From positions 1 to 6,752 of the forward strand of contig CAMFDH010000070.1 of NCBI GenBank assembly GCA_945949035.1: DNA of 6,752 nt, in the 5' to 3' direction. The stretch's first letter is position 1; every line of letters starts with the position of its first letter. This document shows positions 1-5,565 of the stretch, in pieces. Origin of the DNA: an uncultured Actinomyces sp. Its GTDB lineage: Bacteria > Actinomycetota > Actinomycetes > Actinomycetales > Actinomycetaceae. Made by a program: the position numbers and the translations under genes. The notes under the pieces were generated by a model. The model had not been told where the DNA came from. It ran no database searches and saw nothing but the letters and a program-made list of their open reading frames with translations.

Positions 1-1
1 G

Positions 2-169
2 GCGGGTAAATCCCGCAGGCATCCCGCAGAAAAAATCCGCTGTCCGTGGTGCGGAGTCGCGTCCCAAGCGCGCTGCACCACCAAGCGTGGGAGGGCAATC
101 ACGGTCCGTGTCCACGAAGCTCGCATCATCGCTCATCAGAACCTCCAGAAAAAGGGAGAAACGCCATGA
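2..169 (+). CDS. 3' end of a small zinc-finger-like protein (5' truncated by window edge)
   Basis: The frame starting at base 2 is open for 55 codons from the window edge to a TGA at 167-169 and has no internal ATG or GTG, so this is the C-terminal end of a gene that begins to the left. Two things make it a real gene: its stop overlaps the next start as ATGA (166-169), and the peptide holds a spaced Cys/His set, CPWCG then C, a basic Gly/Arg stretch, and HEAR (C-x2-C-x7-C-x12-H). From memory, a similar C-P-x-C...C...H pattern followed by an Arg is common in small actinophage and actinobacterial zinc-binding proteins thought to bind nucleic acid. Function is inferred only at that level. The tail ends in a basic Gln/Lys-rich helix. 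Confidence 0.72.
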   Translation, partial: AGKSRRHPAEKIRCPWCGVASQARCTTKRGRAITVRVHEARIIAHQNLQKKGETP

Positions 170-591
170 TCAACGCACAGAAGGAAGTGGCCGACCGCTT
201 CACCGAAGCCCTCGCCCGATCCGACGGCCATCGCTGGACCCACATCACCGAAGCCCGACGCGACGTTCTCCGGCGCCACTACGCCGTAGCCGTCCAGGCC
301 GTGATGCGAACCTCCGGCGAGATCGTCGAGAGCGCCTTCCAGGGCGAGCCGTTCTTGAAGCACCCGTCCGACCTCGCCGAATACCTTCAGGGGACATCCG
401 GACTCCAAGTGCCGGAGTCTTCCGAGGGCGACACCCTGGGCGCCTGGCTCTACAACCGCTTCTCCCGACACAAGGACACCACCCCCTGGGAAAAGCTTCA
501 CGAGGACGACCAAGCCTACTGGGGGAGCCATGCCAATGCCGTCCGTCGGGCCGTCGCCCGGGGCGGGTTCAAGCAGAAGGCAACGCGATGA
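166..591 (+). CDS. Hypothetical phage protein with two W-motif helical segments
   Basis: This encodes 141 residues. The ATG at 166 is preferred over an upstream in-frame GTG at 46 because it overlaps the previous stop as ATGA and has an AGGGAG-type ribosome site (153-158) 7 bases upstream. The protein has no Cys, signal peptide or membrane segment and looks mainly helical. Two segments resemble each other: residues 24-48 (begins WTHITE, ends AVMR) and residues 108-132 (begins WEKLHE, ends AVAR). Aligned without gaps they share W, E, H, A, V and R at the same positions. The second segment resembles the W-x2-L...W...A-x-AV pattern seen in many small actinophage proteins of unknown role. No enzymatic motif is visible. 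The last four bases overlap the next gene, so translation is probably coupled. Confidence 0.85.
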   Translation: MINAQKEVADRFTEALARSDGHRWTHITEARRDVLRRHYAVAVQAVMRTSGEIVESAFQGEPFLKHPSDLAEYLQGTSGLQVPESSEGDTLGAWLYNRFSRHKDTTPWEKLHEDDQAYWGSHANAVRRAVARGGFKQKATR

Positions 592-1058
592 ACTCCCAGA
601 ACCTGACCCGCGAAGAACTGCTGCTCTGGCACAAGGAAGACCAGAAGCAGCTCACCGACATGCGAGAAGTGATCACTCGGCTGCGCACGGACCTTCAGGG
701 CACCCTCAAGGCCACCGGCCAATACCGTCAGTACGCCGAACGCGTACAGCGGGCGGCCCGGAAGGCCCAGAACACCAACAACACCTGGGACCTGGAAAAC
801 CTGATCAACGAAGCTCTCGACGGCCAGGACCCCCAGACCCATGTCGTCGCAGACGACTCCGAAGACCCGGAGCACACGGACGACTGCCCGGGGTGCGCAC
901 TCTCGGAAGGGCTGACGGAAGAGGACTGGAAGTTCCTCGCTTTCGCCCTCGACCACACCTTCAACCACATGGTCAGCGGAGAGGGATTCACCGAAGATGA
1001 CTTCCGTTCGCTGGAGAAGTTCCGCCTCCTGGCCCATGAGGCAGGTGAGCTGAAGTGA
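588..1058 (+). CDS. Hypothetical acidic protein with N-terminal coiled coil and CPGC motif
   Basis: This encodes 156 residues. The start ATG at 588 overlaps the previous stop (ATGA), with AGAAGG at 575-580 as ribosome site 7 bases upstream. Residues about 8-60 are charged, heptad-like and helical (LLLWHKEDQKQL, then many Arg/Lys/Gln), suggesting a coiled coil that could oligomerise. A low-complexity acidic linker follows (about 84-99), then H96-x3-C100-P-G-C103, a possible half zinc knuckle. The C-terminal part (about 108-156) is acidic and helical, with two similar starts, GLTEEDW and GFTEDDF, hinting at a small internal repeat. It ends in a GTGA overlap with the next gene. No family recognised; a structural or adaptor role is only a guess. 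Confidence 0.85.
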   Translation: MNSQNLTREELLLWHKEDQKQLTDMREVITRLRTDLQGTLKATGQYRQYAERVQRAARKAQNTNNTWDLENLINEALDGQDPQTHVVADDSEDPEHTDDCPGCALSEGLTEEDWKFLAFALDHTFNHMVSGEGFTEDDFRSLEKFRLLAHEAGELK

Positions 1059-1663
1059 GCGCTCGTGACGAGGTGCGCCGGGAACTGCGACAGCTCTGCG
1101 GGGCCCACCAGGGGCCGAGCACTTCATGGGACCAGGGGTGCAACTACTGCGATGGTCACATGGCCAAAATCATGGCCGTTGTCGACCGGTTCGCCAAGGC
1201 GCTCATGAACGAGCTGGAAAGCGACCGGCAGGCTCTTGATGCGCGGGGGAACTTCGCCGACCACACCCGTCAGGACATTTTCCGTCGTGCTGAGGACTGC
1301 GGATGCGATCCCGACGGTGACGGCTACGAGGACGACCACCCCGAGTCCGAGATGGGCGGCGAGTACCTGTGCCGCAGTCAGCGTCTCGGTTCGGTCTGCT
1401 GTGAGTGCGAGGCCGAGGACGGAGACGGCCCGTTTTGGCGCCCCGACCGGTACGAGTGGCCGTGCCCTGTGATTGAACAGCTTGCTCAGGTGGAACGCCT
1501 CCGCGCTGAGCGAGACGAGGCGCGACACCAGTGCACCGAGATGGAACAGCAGCTTCGGTTCGCCCGCGAGGAGGCCCTGGGCCGGGCTGAGAATCTTCGC
1601 GCCGAACTGGCCGCCTGTCCGGCCCACGCCACCGATGAGGTCAAGGGAGGCGAGTCGAAGTGA
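1055..1663 (+). CDS. Hypothetical Cys-rich protein with C-terminal coiled coil
   Basis: This encodes 202 residues starting from GTG 1055, whose GTGA overlaps the preceding stop; AGG at 1043-1045 is a modest ribosome site. The N-terminus has C15-x2-H18 and C29-x2-C32, a plausible zinc site. Residues 81-97 hold CGCDPDGDGYEDD, which resembles an acidic calcium loop but lacks the usual acidic residue at position 12. Next come C106, the CCEC cluster (115-118) and an aromatic segment ending in WPCP (135-138). A similar C...C-x2-C...WPCP arrangement followed by a helical tail is familiar from small Streptomyces phage and plasmid proteins of unknown function. Residues about 140-187 are a strongly charged coiled coil rich in LRAE repeats. 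Twelve Cys in total make metal binding likely. Biochemical role unknown. Confidence 0.85.
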   Translation: MSARDEVRRELRQLCGAHQGPSTSWDQGCNYCDGHMAKIMAVVDRFAKALMNELESDRQALDARGNFADHTRQDIFRRAEDCGCDPDGDGYEDDHPESEMGGEYLCRSQRLGSVCCECEAEDGDGPFWRPDRYEWPCPVIEQLAQVERLRAERDEARHQCTEMEQQLRFAREEALGRAENLRAELAACPAHATDEVKGGESK

Positions 1664-1692
1664 ACGCCAAGCACTTCGCCAGTACGCCCTAG
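1660..1692 (+). other. Possible ten-codon mini-ORF after the Cys-rich gene
   Basis: A GTG at 1660 overlaps the preceding stop as GTGA, as real starts here do, and sits 9 bases after GGGAGG (1645-1650), one of the strongest ribosome sites in the window. The frame closes after ten codons (MNAKHFASTP) at TAG 1690-1692. It could be a translational relay, a gene remnant, or chance. It is too short to be judged by coding statistics. Confidence 0.2.
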
Positions 1693-1704
1693 ACCAGAAC
1701 ACGT

Positions 1705-1710
1705 AAGGAG
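1705..1710 (+). promoter_or_regulatory. Ribosome binding site that fixes the GTG start at 1719
   Basis: AAGGAG lies 8 bases before GTG 1719. The nearer ATG at 1711 reads only M-K-K before a stop, so this site selects the GTG. Confidence 0.75.
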
Positions 1711-1718
1711 ATGAAGAA

Positions 1719-2015
1719 GTGACTATCCCGCATTATCAGAACCCGGACGCGGACCCGAACGCTCCCCACGACGACACCTTGTGTCAGCACGTCGGTCCGT
1801 ACTGCCCCGGCTGCCGACAGGAGGCGTCGAACATCGCCTCCGTGACCGCCTACGCCCGCATGGAAGGGGAATCTCCGAAGGAGTGGGTCCGTAAGAACGA
1901 AGGAACCTACAACCCGAACAACGATCACTTCCTGTGCGACAAGTGCTTCATCAGTGAAGAGGACCGACGGGGAGTGCGGCTCGCTGCCCCCTTGGGGAAG
2001 TGGGTGTGCCCGTGA
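1719..2015 (+). CDS. Small zinc-ribbon-like hypothetical protein
   Basis: This encodes 98 residues from GTG 1719, behind AAGGAG. It is the only gene of the left block separated from its upstream neighbour by a short gap (1664-1718). Cys/His positions suggest one metal site: C22 and H24, then C29-P-G-C32, then C73-D-K-C76 after a roughly 40-residue insert, plus a lone C97 near the end. Two CxxC knuckles 40 residues apart fit a zinc ribbon or treble-clef-like fold. The middle is polar and helical (SVTAYARMEG, ESPKEWVRKN). No catalytic motif or recognised family. Its end overlaps the next gene, so the two are probably translated together. It may bind nucleic acid or protein, but nothing in the sequence chooses between these. 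Confidence 0.82.
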   Translation: MTIPHYQNPDADPNAPHDDTLCQHVGPYCPGCRQEASNIASVTAYARMEGESPKEWVRKNEGTYNPNNDHFLCDKCFISEEDRRGVRLAAPLGKWVCP

Positions 2016-2665
2016 AGACCTGGAACGCCTTCCCGAAGCCTGAGAAGCCCACCGTACGGAAAGCCGCAACGGGCCAGGAGAACCCGGAGTACTACGACTA
2101 CCTCGTCACCGAGGACTCGGTCGACTACGTGGTGGACGTCTTCGACGAGAACGATGTCTTCGTCAAGCCGTACACCGAGTACCGAGGCGGCAGGAACACC
2201 ATCGTGGGCCTACGTATCGGGGAACGCCCGAACCACGTCGTCGCCTTCTGGGGCGACACCGTCCGGGTTTACACGCGGAGTCGGCGGATCAGCGTCATGC
2301 GGCTCACCGAGGTGCAGCCCCTTCCCGAGATGACCTGGCACACCGTGAGCCCTGACGAGGATGAAGCCGCTGAGCACCTGAGCCGCGAGATGGAACAGGC
2401 CCAGACCCGAGCCACCTGCAACTGCAAGGAGCGGAAGGGGGACGACTACACCCTGTCCATCGACTGCGGGAGCGTCGAGATCAAGCACACCGTCTGCGGG
2501 AAGTCCCCGTGGTTCATGTTCAACGACTTCATCGAGTGCATCTCCATGTCCCCGCAGAGCATCGTCCTGAACGAGATGACCGAATGTGGCGGCTACCACT
2601 GCTACGGCGGCTCCTGCGACTGCGGACCCGAGATCCACCTGAAGACCCCCGAAGGGAAGTGGTGA
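2006..2665 (+). CDS. Hypothetical two-part protein with Cys-rich C-terminus
   Basis: This encodes about 219 residues. Three in-frame GTG starts compete: 2000, 2006 and 2012. GGGGA at 1994-1998 is 7 bases before 2006, the best spacing, while 2012 gives the GTGA overlap usual in this operon; the difference is two residues either way. Residues about 27-105 alternate short hydrophobic and charged stretches (DYVVDVFDEND, VFVKPYTEYR, VVAFWGDTVRVYT), suggesting a small beta-rich domain. Residues about 138-206 hold nine Cys (138, 140, 154, 164, 178, 194, 199, 204, 206) plus H161 and H198, including a closing C-x4-C-x4-C-x-C cluster. Two metal sites are possible. No family recognised. The fusion of a beta domain to a dense Cys module is unusual even among its Cys-rich neighbours. 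Confidence 0.84.
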   Translation: MPVKTWNAFPKPEKPTVRKAATGQENPEYYDYLVTEDSVDYVVDVFDENDVFVKPYTEYRGGRNTIVGLRIGERPNHVVAFWGDTVRVYTRSRRISVMRLTEVQPLPEMTWHTVSPDEDEAAEHLSREMEQAQTRATCNCKERKGDDYTLSIDCGSVEIKHTVCGKSPWFMFNDFIECISMSPQSIVLNEMTECGGYHCYGGSCDCGPEIHLKTPEGKW

Positions 2666-2667
2666 GG

Positions 2668-3186
2668 ATGAACGAGCAGGAAGTGCGAGCCATTGCCGCT
2701 AAGGCCACGTCCATCTGCTTCACGAAGATGGGGACGAACAACCCTTATACGTTCGTCGACGTGGCCGAGATGATGGAGGCGTACATCCAGATGGGCGGAA
2801 CTGCCGCCCGCGAGGTGATCCGCTCCTGGCAGGTTTCTGCCTCAGAGTCCATCTCAGAACAGCCGCAGGGCGAGGCCAGCCCCCAGGTCACGCATGCCAC
2901 CTCGGAAGGCGACAGCCCGACTGATCCGCGAGCCCAGGAGCTGGCAGAAGAAGCCTACCTGGTCAAGGACCGGGCCCAGCTCAAACCCCTCATTCAGGAA
3001 GCAAGGGTTAAGGGGATCGGTGAGGTGGAGGTATCGATCTGCGGCAAGCAAGGCCCGCTCAGCGCATACCTGAGCAGCCGCTGGTCGGCTCTGTCACCTA
3101 ACTCCTCCACCCCTCTGTACGCGAGGAACAAGAAGGCCGGACCACCCCCGAGCGTAAGCGCGATCCGGTCGGACCTGGGCCTGTAG
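2668..3186 (+). CDS. Hypothetical protein with two helical segments joined by a flexible linker
   Basis: This encodes 172 residues from ATG 2668; GTG 2662 is in frame, would add two residues and overlaps the previous stop as GTGA. AAGGGA at 2652-2657 is 10 bases before the ATG. The N-terminal 56 residues are helical (VAEMMEAYIQMGG, AAREVIRSW). Residues about 57-87 are a Ser/Pro/Glu-rich linker. The segment around 88-140 (helix, Leu-rich helix, a VEVSICGK strand, then GPLSAYLSSRW) resembles a short helical module at the end of various actinophage proteins of unknown function; I recall the pattern but cannot name a family. It has only two Cys, unlike most neighbours. The last 30 residues are Pro/Ser-rich and basic. 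It is the last gene before the internal promoter. Confidence 0.83.
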   Translation: MNEQEVRAIAAKATSICFTKMGTNNPYTFVDVAEMMEAYIQMGGTAAREVIRSWQVSASESISEQPQGEASPQVTHATSEGDSPTDPRAQELAEEAYLVKDRAQLKPLIQEARVKGIGEVEVSICGKQGPLSAYLSSRWSALSPNSSTPLYARNKKAGPPPSVSAIRSDLGL

Positions 3187-3222
3187 GGGGCAAGCCGGAT
3201 TATTTTGTGGAACGGCCGCCCC
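3187..3222 (+). terminator. Candidate hairpin terminator just after the left gene block
   Basis: GGGGC (3187-3191) pairs with GCCCC (3218-3222), and GCCG (3194-3197) with CGGC (3213-3216), separated by a small internal loop, with a 15-base A/T-rich loop. It begins directly after the stop of the gene ending at 3186. There is no U-tract, so intrinsic termination is uncertain, though actinobacterial terminators often lack one. It sits where a transcript end would be expected, just before a new promoter. Confidence 0.35.
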
Positions 3223-3227
3223 ACCTG

Positions 3228-3256
3228 TTGACATGTTGGAGCCATTTCATGATACT
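3228..3256 (+). promoter_or_regulatory. Sigma70-type promoter driving the HTH gene and helicase block
   Basis: A perfect -35 TTGACA (3228-3233) is followed after exactly 17 bases by GATACT (3251-3256), matching four of six TATAAT positions. The start of transcription would fall near 3262-3264, giving a leader of about 30 bases before GTG 3293. It is the only promoter of this quality noticed in the window and lies in a 106-base intergenic gap. Its -10 lies within the left arm of an inverted repeat. Confidence 0.78.
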
Positions 3257-3290
3257 TTCGGGCGCTGACCCCTATCAGGAAATGGCTCCA
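3237..3290 (+). repeat. 18-bp inverted repeat over the promoter -10 and the RBS (candidate operator pair)
   Basis: The left arm 3237-3254 (begins TGGAGCCATTTC) and right arm 3273-3290 (ends GAAATGGCTCCA) are reverse complements at 17 of 18 positions; the outer 12 are perfect and the only mismatch is A3249 against G3278. The loop is 18 bases. The left arm covers most of the promoter spacer and the first four bases of the -10. The right arm covers the ribosome site region of the HTH gene. As DNA it could be two opposed binding sites, 36 bp centre to centre, for the HTH protein. As RNA it could hide the start site. Confidence 0.85.
3277..3282 (+). promoter_or_regulatory. Weak ribosome binding site of the HTH gene, inside the inverted repeat
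   Basis: AGGAAA is the only Shine-Dalgarno-like stretch before GTG 3293, with a long spacing (10 bases after its last base). It lies within the right repeat arm, so any RNA containing both arms would pair it away. Confidence 0.45.
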
Positions 3291-3292
3291 GC

Positions 3293-3637
3293 GTGCACCC
3301 AGACGACGTCATCGCGATCATGCGCCACCAAGGATGGCTCACCAAAGAGCCAAAAAAAGTGGAAGAACTCATCACCTCATCGGTCAGGTATCTGATGATC
3401 CGAAACCAGGTGACCTCCAAACTCCTTGCGCAAGAGCTACACATCTCCCCTAAATACATTCGCCGAAAGCTAACCGAATACCGCTGGACACCCGGAGACC
3501 TCGACAAACTTCCAAACATCTTCGGCTACGAACCGCATGACTACGTCCAGGGATACCAACACATGGCCGGACTCGGCATGGCGGAACTCGACGAAAACGA
3601 ACCACCCACAGAAGCAGAGGAGCAAGAGCATGAGTGA
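3293..3637 (+). CDS. Helix-turn-helix DNA-binding protein, Cro/CI-like regulator
   Basis: This encodes 114 residues starting at GTG 3293; the frame is closed upstream by TGA at 3266 and the next Met (residue 10) has no ribosome site. Residues about 40-62 form a helix-turn-helix: SKLLAQELH, the turn IS, then the recognition helix PKYIRRKLTE. It is followed by YRWTPGDLDKLPNIFGYEP, which matches the post-HTH helix of XRE/Cro/CI repressors (a W-T...DL-x-K-[IL] pattern). The last 20 residues are acidic. It lies directly behind a promoter overlapped by an inverted repeat, as expected of an autoregulated phage repressor or Cro. Its G+C is about 53% by hand count over 3301-3600, clearly below the 62-65% counted in two stretches of the helicase, suggesting a different origin. 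It overlaps the helicase start by 8 bases. The DNA site and lysogeny role are inferred. Confidence 0.82.
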   Translation: MHPDDVIAIMRHQGWLTKEPKKVEELITSSVRYLMIRNQVTSKLLAQELHISPKYIRRKLTEYRWTPGDLDKLPNIFGYEPHDYVQGYQHMAGLGMAELDENEPPTEAEEQEHE

Positions 3638-5156
3638 CTTCAAGCTGACAGACGAGCAGCAGTACGCCAAAGAGTGCGCCGCCAACGGCGAAACCTTCGT
3701 CATGGACGCCGTCGCCGGATCCGGCAAGACCAGCACCGCACGCGAGATGTGCAAGGTACTCGAAGGGCGCGGTCTCTACCTCGTCTACAACTCCAGCGCC
3801 GCCGCCGACGCCAAGAAGTCCTTCCCCCGAGGCGTCAAGGTCTCCACAACCTCCGCTCTCGCCTGGAACCGCTACCCCGAGTACCAGGACCGAATGCGCC
3901 CCGGATCCCCGCGCGTCCGGGCCAAGGACACCGCCGCCCTCGTCGGACTCACCCAGCCCATCCAGCTCGGTGGAAGCATCGTGATCAGCCCGATCAGCGT
4001 AGCCTCCATGGCCCTGGAGACCATCCAGAAGTTCTGCTACTCCGCCGACATCCGGATCAGCGAGAAGCACACCCCGCCCGCCCCGGCCGGACTGGAAATG
4101 CTTCAGGAAGACCTCATCCGATCCGAGGTCGCCGCGTGGGCGCGGAAGATCTGGGTCGACGCCATCAAGGTCGACAGCAAGCACCGCTTCACCTTCGACT
4201 ACGCCTTCAAGCTCATGGTCATGAGTCCGCCAGACCTGGGCTACGACACGGTCATCATCGACGAGGCGCAGGACTCCAACTGGGCCACCCTTCACCTGCT
4301 CAAGGCGCAGGTCAACAGTCAGCTCATTGCAGTAGGCGACCCTGCGCAGCAACTCTATAGTTGGCGCGGCGCCTCCGACATCATGGGGGAGTTCGGCGGT
4401 AAGCGCCTTCCCCTGTCCAAGAGTTTCCGCTTCGGTGAGCGCATCGCCGAAGAGGCCAACAAGTGGCTGGAGCACACCCAGACGCCGATCCGCGTCACCG
4501 GCAACGAACAGATGGACTCCATTGTCACCGATCGGCCTCTTCAGAGCGTCGATGCGGTTCTCTGCCGGAGTAACGCGGCCGTCATGGAGCGCGCCATCGA
4601 GGAGATGGAGAGCGGCAAGAAGGTCGCCATCGTCGGCGGTACGCAGGCCCTGGTCACTCTGGCGAGGGCTGCGGGGGACCTGATGGAGGGAAAGAAGACC
4701 ACCCACCCCGAACTGAGTGCCTTTACCGACTGGGGTGACCTCATGGCCTTCACGCAGGAGCCGGGCGGGGGCGACCTCAAGGCGCTGGTGCAGCTCATCA
4801 ACACCCACAAGGTCTCCGGGGTCCTCAAGGCGTGCAACCGTCTCGTGGCCGAGACTCCTCAGGAGGCCAAGTACCAGCGGAGGACCTTCGTCAGTCCGGA
4901 CGTAGTGATCTCCACTGCGCACAAGTCCAAGGGCCGGGAGTGGATGAACGTCGAGATCGGCGACGACTTCAAGGAGCCGGAGGACGTCGAGGACCCCATG
5001 GGTATCTCTCGTCCAGAACCCGGTCCGATCGGCCGCCACAACGCCATGCTGCACTACGTCTCCGTCACCCGGCCTCGGCGCCAGTTGAACCGGGGAAGCC
5101 TGTCCTGGATCGACCGGCGCAAGCCCGTCGACAAGCTGAAGAAGGCGGTCCTCTGA
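3630..5156 (+). CDS. UvrD/FBH1-like superfamily 1 DNA helicase
   Basis: This encodes 508 residues. ATG 3630 lies 7 bases after GAGGAG (3617-3622), a strong site inside the HTH gene. Superfamily 1A motifs appear in order: Q-motif LTDEQQ (6-11); Walker A AGSGKTS (29-35, K33); Ia-like segment near 49-80; Walker B IIDEAQD (209-215); motif III GDPAQQLYSWRGA (236-248); motif IV SKSFRFGE (263-270); motif V STAHKSKGREW (428-438); motif VI YVSVTRPRRQL (476-486, Arg finger region). It should be an ATP-driven 3'-5' translocase on single-stranded DNA, acting in phage replication, recombination or repair. The SFRFG and TAHKSKG forms are closer to FBH1-type helicases than to UvrD, and the protein is much shorter than UvrD (about 720), so the 1B/2B insertions are reduced. 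Motif VI has TRP where TRA is usual. It ends in a TGATG overlap with the next gene. Confidence 0.95.
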   Translation: MSDFKLTDEQQYAKECAANGETFVMDAVAGSGKTSTAREMCKVLEGRGLYLVYNSSAAADAKKSFPRGVKVSTTSALAWNRYPEYQDRMRPGSPRVRAKDTAALVGLTQPIQLGGSIVISPISVASMALETIQKFCYSADIRISEKHTPPAPAGLEMLQEDLIRSEVAAWARKIWVDAIKVDSKHRFTFDYAFKLMVMSPPDLGYDTVIIDEAQDSNWATLHLLKAQVNSQLIAVGDPAQQLYSWRGASDIMGEFGGKRLPLSKSFRFGERIAEEANKWLEHTQTPIRVTGNEQMDSIVTDRPLQSVDAVLCRSNAAVMERAIEEMESGKKVAIVGGTQALVTLARAAGDLMEGKKTTHPELSAFTDWGDLMAFTQEPGGGDLKALVQLINTHKVSGVLKACNRLVAETPQEAKYQRRTFVSPDVVISTAHKSKGREWMNVEIGDDFKEPEDVEDPMGISRPEPGPIGRHNAMLHYVSVTRPRRQLNRGSLSWIDRRKPVDKLKKAVL

Positions 5157-5470
5157 TGGCGTACGAAACAGGCTCCTACCTGAAGGAGCTGGAGGCGGAG
5201 CACGCCGCCGGAGACCATGACGAGACTCGTCACAAGTACTGCAATCCGTGCGACAGGCTCCGTCGGGAGGACATGGCGCACGAGGAGGGCTTCGCCTCCT
5301 GGGAGGAGTACAACGCCCATCTCAACGAGCAGGCGCGGCTCAATCCGCTCCCCAAGGGGCCGGATGCCCGGGAGCGCATGCTTCTGACGGCTCATGAGGC
5401 GTTGGACCACGAGGATGAGCCGCACTTCGAGTGCCCCCGGTGCTACCGATCAGGAAGGAAGTGCCAGTAG
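5156..5470 (+). CDS. Small double H-x4-H-x7-CxxC protein, first tandem paralogue
   Basis: This encodes 104 residues. ATG 5156 overlaps the helicase stop by one base (TGATG), with AAGAAGG at 5139-5145. The N-terminus MAYETGSYLKEL matches that of the next gene. The protein holds the same metal-site pattern twice: H16-x4-H21-x4-H26-x2-C29-x2-C32 and H80-x4-H85-x4-H90-x2-C93-x2-C96, with identical spacing. Between them lies an acidic helical stretch with GFASWEEYNAH (45-55). From memory, H-x4-H-x7-C-x2-C occurs in many small actinophage proteins, usually once. Zinc binding is inferred from the residues. The function is unknown; being coupled to a helicase may point to nucleic-acid work, but this is weak. 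Confidence 0.86.
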   Translation: MAYETGSYLKELEAEHAAGDHDETRHKYCNPCDRLRREDMAHEEGFASWEEYNAHLNEQARLNPLPKGPDARERMLLTAHEALDHEDEPHFECPRCYRSGRKCQ

Positions 5471-5565
5471 TGGCGTACGAGCCGGGCTCCCACTTGAAGG
5501 AGCTGCAGCAGGACCACGCCGACGGCGATCACGACGAGAGCCGTCACGACATGTGCCCGTCCTGT
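5156..5565 (+). repeat. Diverged tandem gene duplication (copies begin at 5156 and 5470)
   Basis: The first 78 bases of the two genes agree at 62 positions without gaps (hand count), and both genes are 315 bp long. After the first CxxC pair similarity falls to short islands such as GFAS and the C-terminal CPxC. Confidence 0.7.

Noticed and set aside
10..29. ATCCCGCAG repeated twice (10-18 and 21-29) and a GCGGG/CCCGC mini-hairpin
   Set aside because: Inside a coding frame, very short, and in different codon phases; likely chance in G+C-rich DNA.
46..165. Upstream GTG extension of the W-motif gene
   Set aside because: The extension overlaps the preceding zinc-finger-like gene by 120 bases, while ATG 166 has a good ribosome site and an ATGA junction.
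516..1127. 203-codon minus-strand open frame over the coiled-coil gene
   Set aside because: It spans several plus-strand genes that have matching ribosome sites and overlaps; no domain is visible in the antisense peptide.
1662..1706. +1 frameshift that would extend the Cys-rich protein by about 15 residues
   Set aside because: The extension reads protein-like, but no slippery site or stimulating structure supports it and the normal stop fits the GTGA pattern.
3351..3358. A7 run in zero-frame phase within the HTH gene, possible -1 frameshift site
   Set aside because: A -1 product would remove the HTH and end near 3450 with a featureless tail, and no clear downstream stimulator was seen. An indel-prone run is the simpler reading.
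3674..4360. 228-codon plus-strand frame inside the helicase
   Set aside because: Arg/Pro/His-rich out-of-frame translation of the helicase; no ribosome site or motif.
3450..5054. 534-codon open frame on the minus strand across the helicase
   Set aside because: The plus-strand helicase has all family motifs. The antisense frame is Gly/Val/Leu-rich without motifs, as expected from mirrored high-G+C codons.
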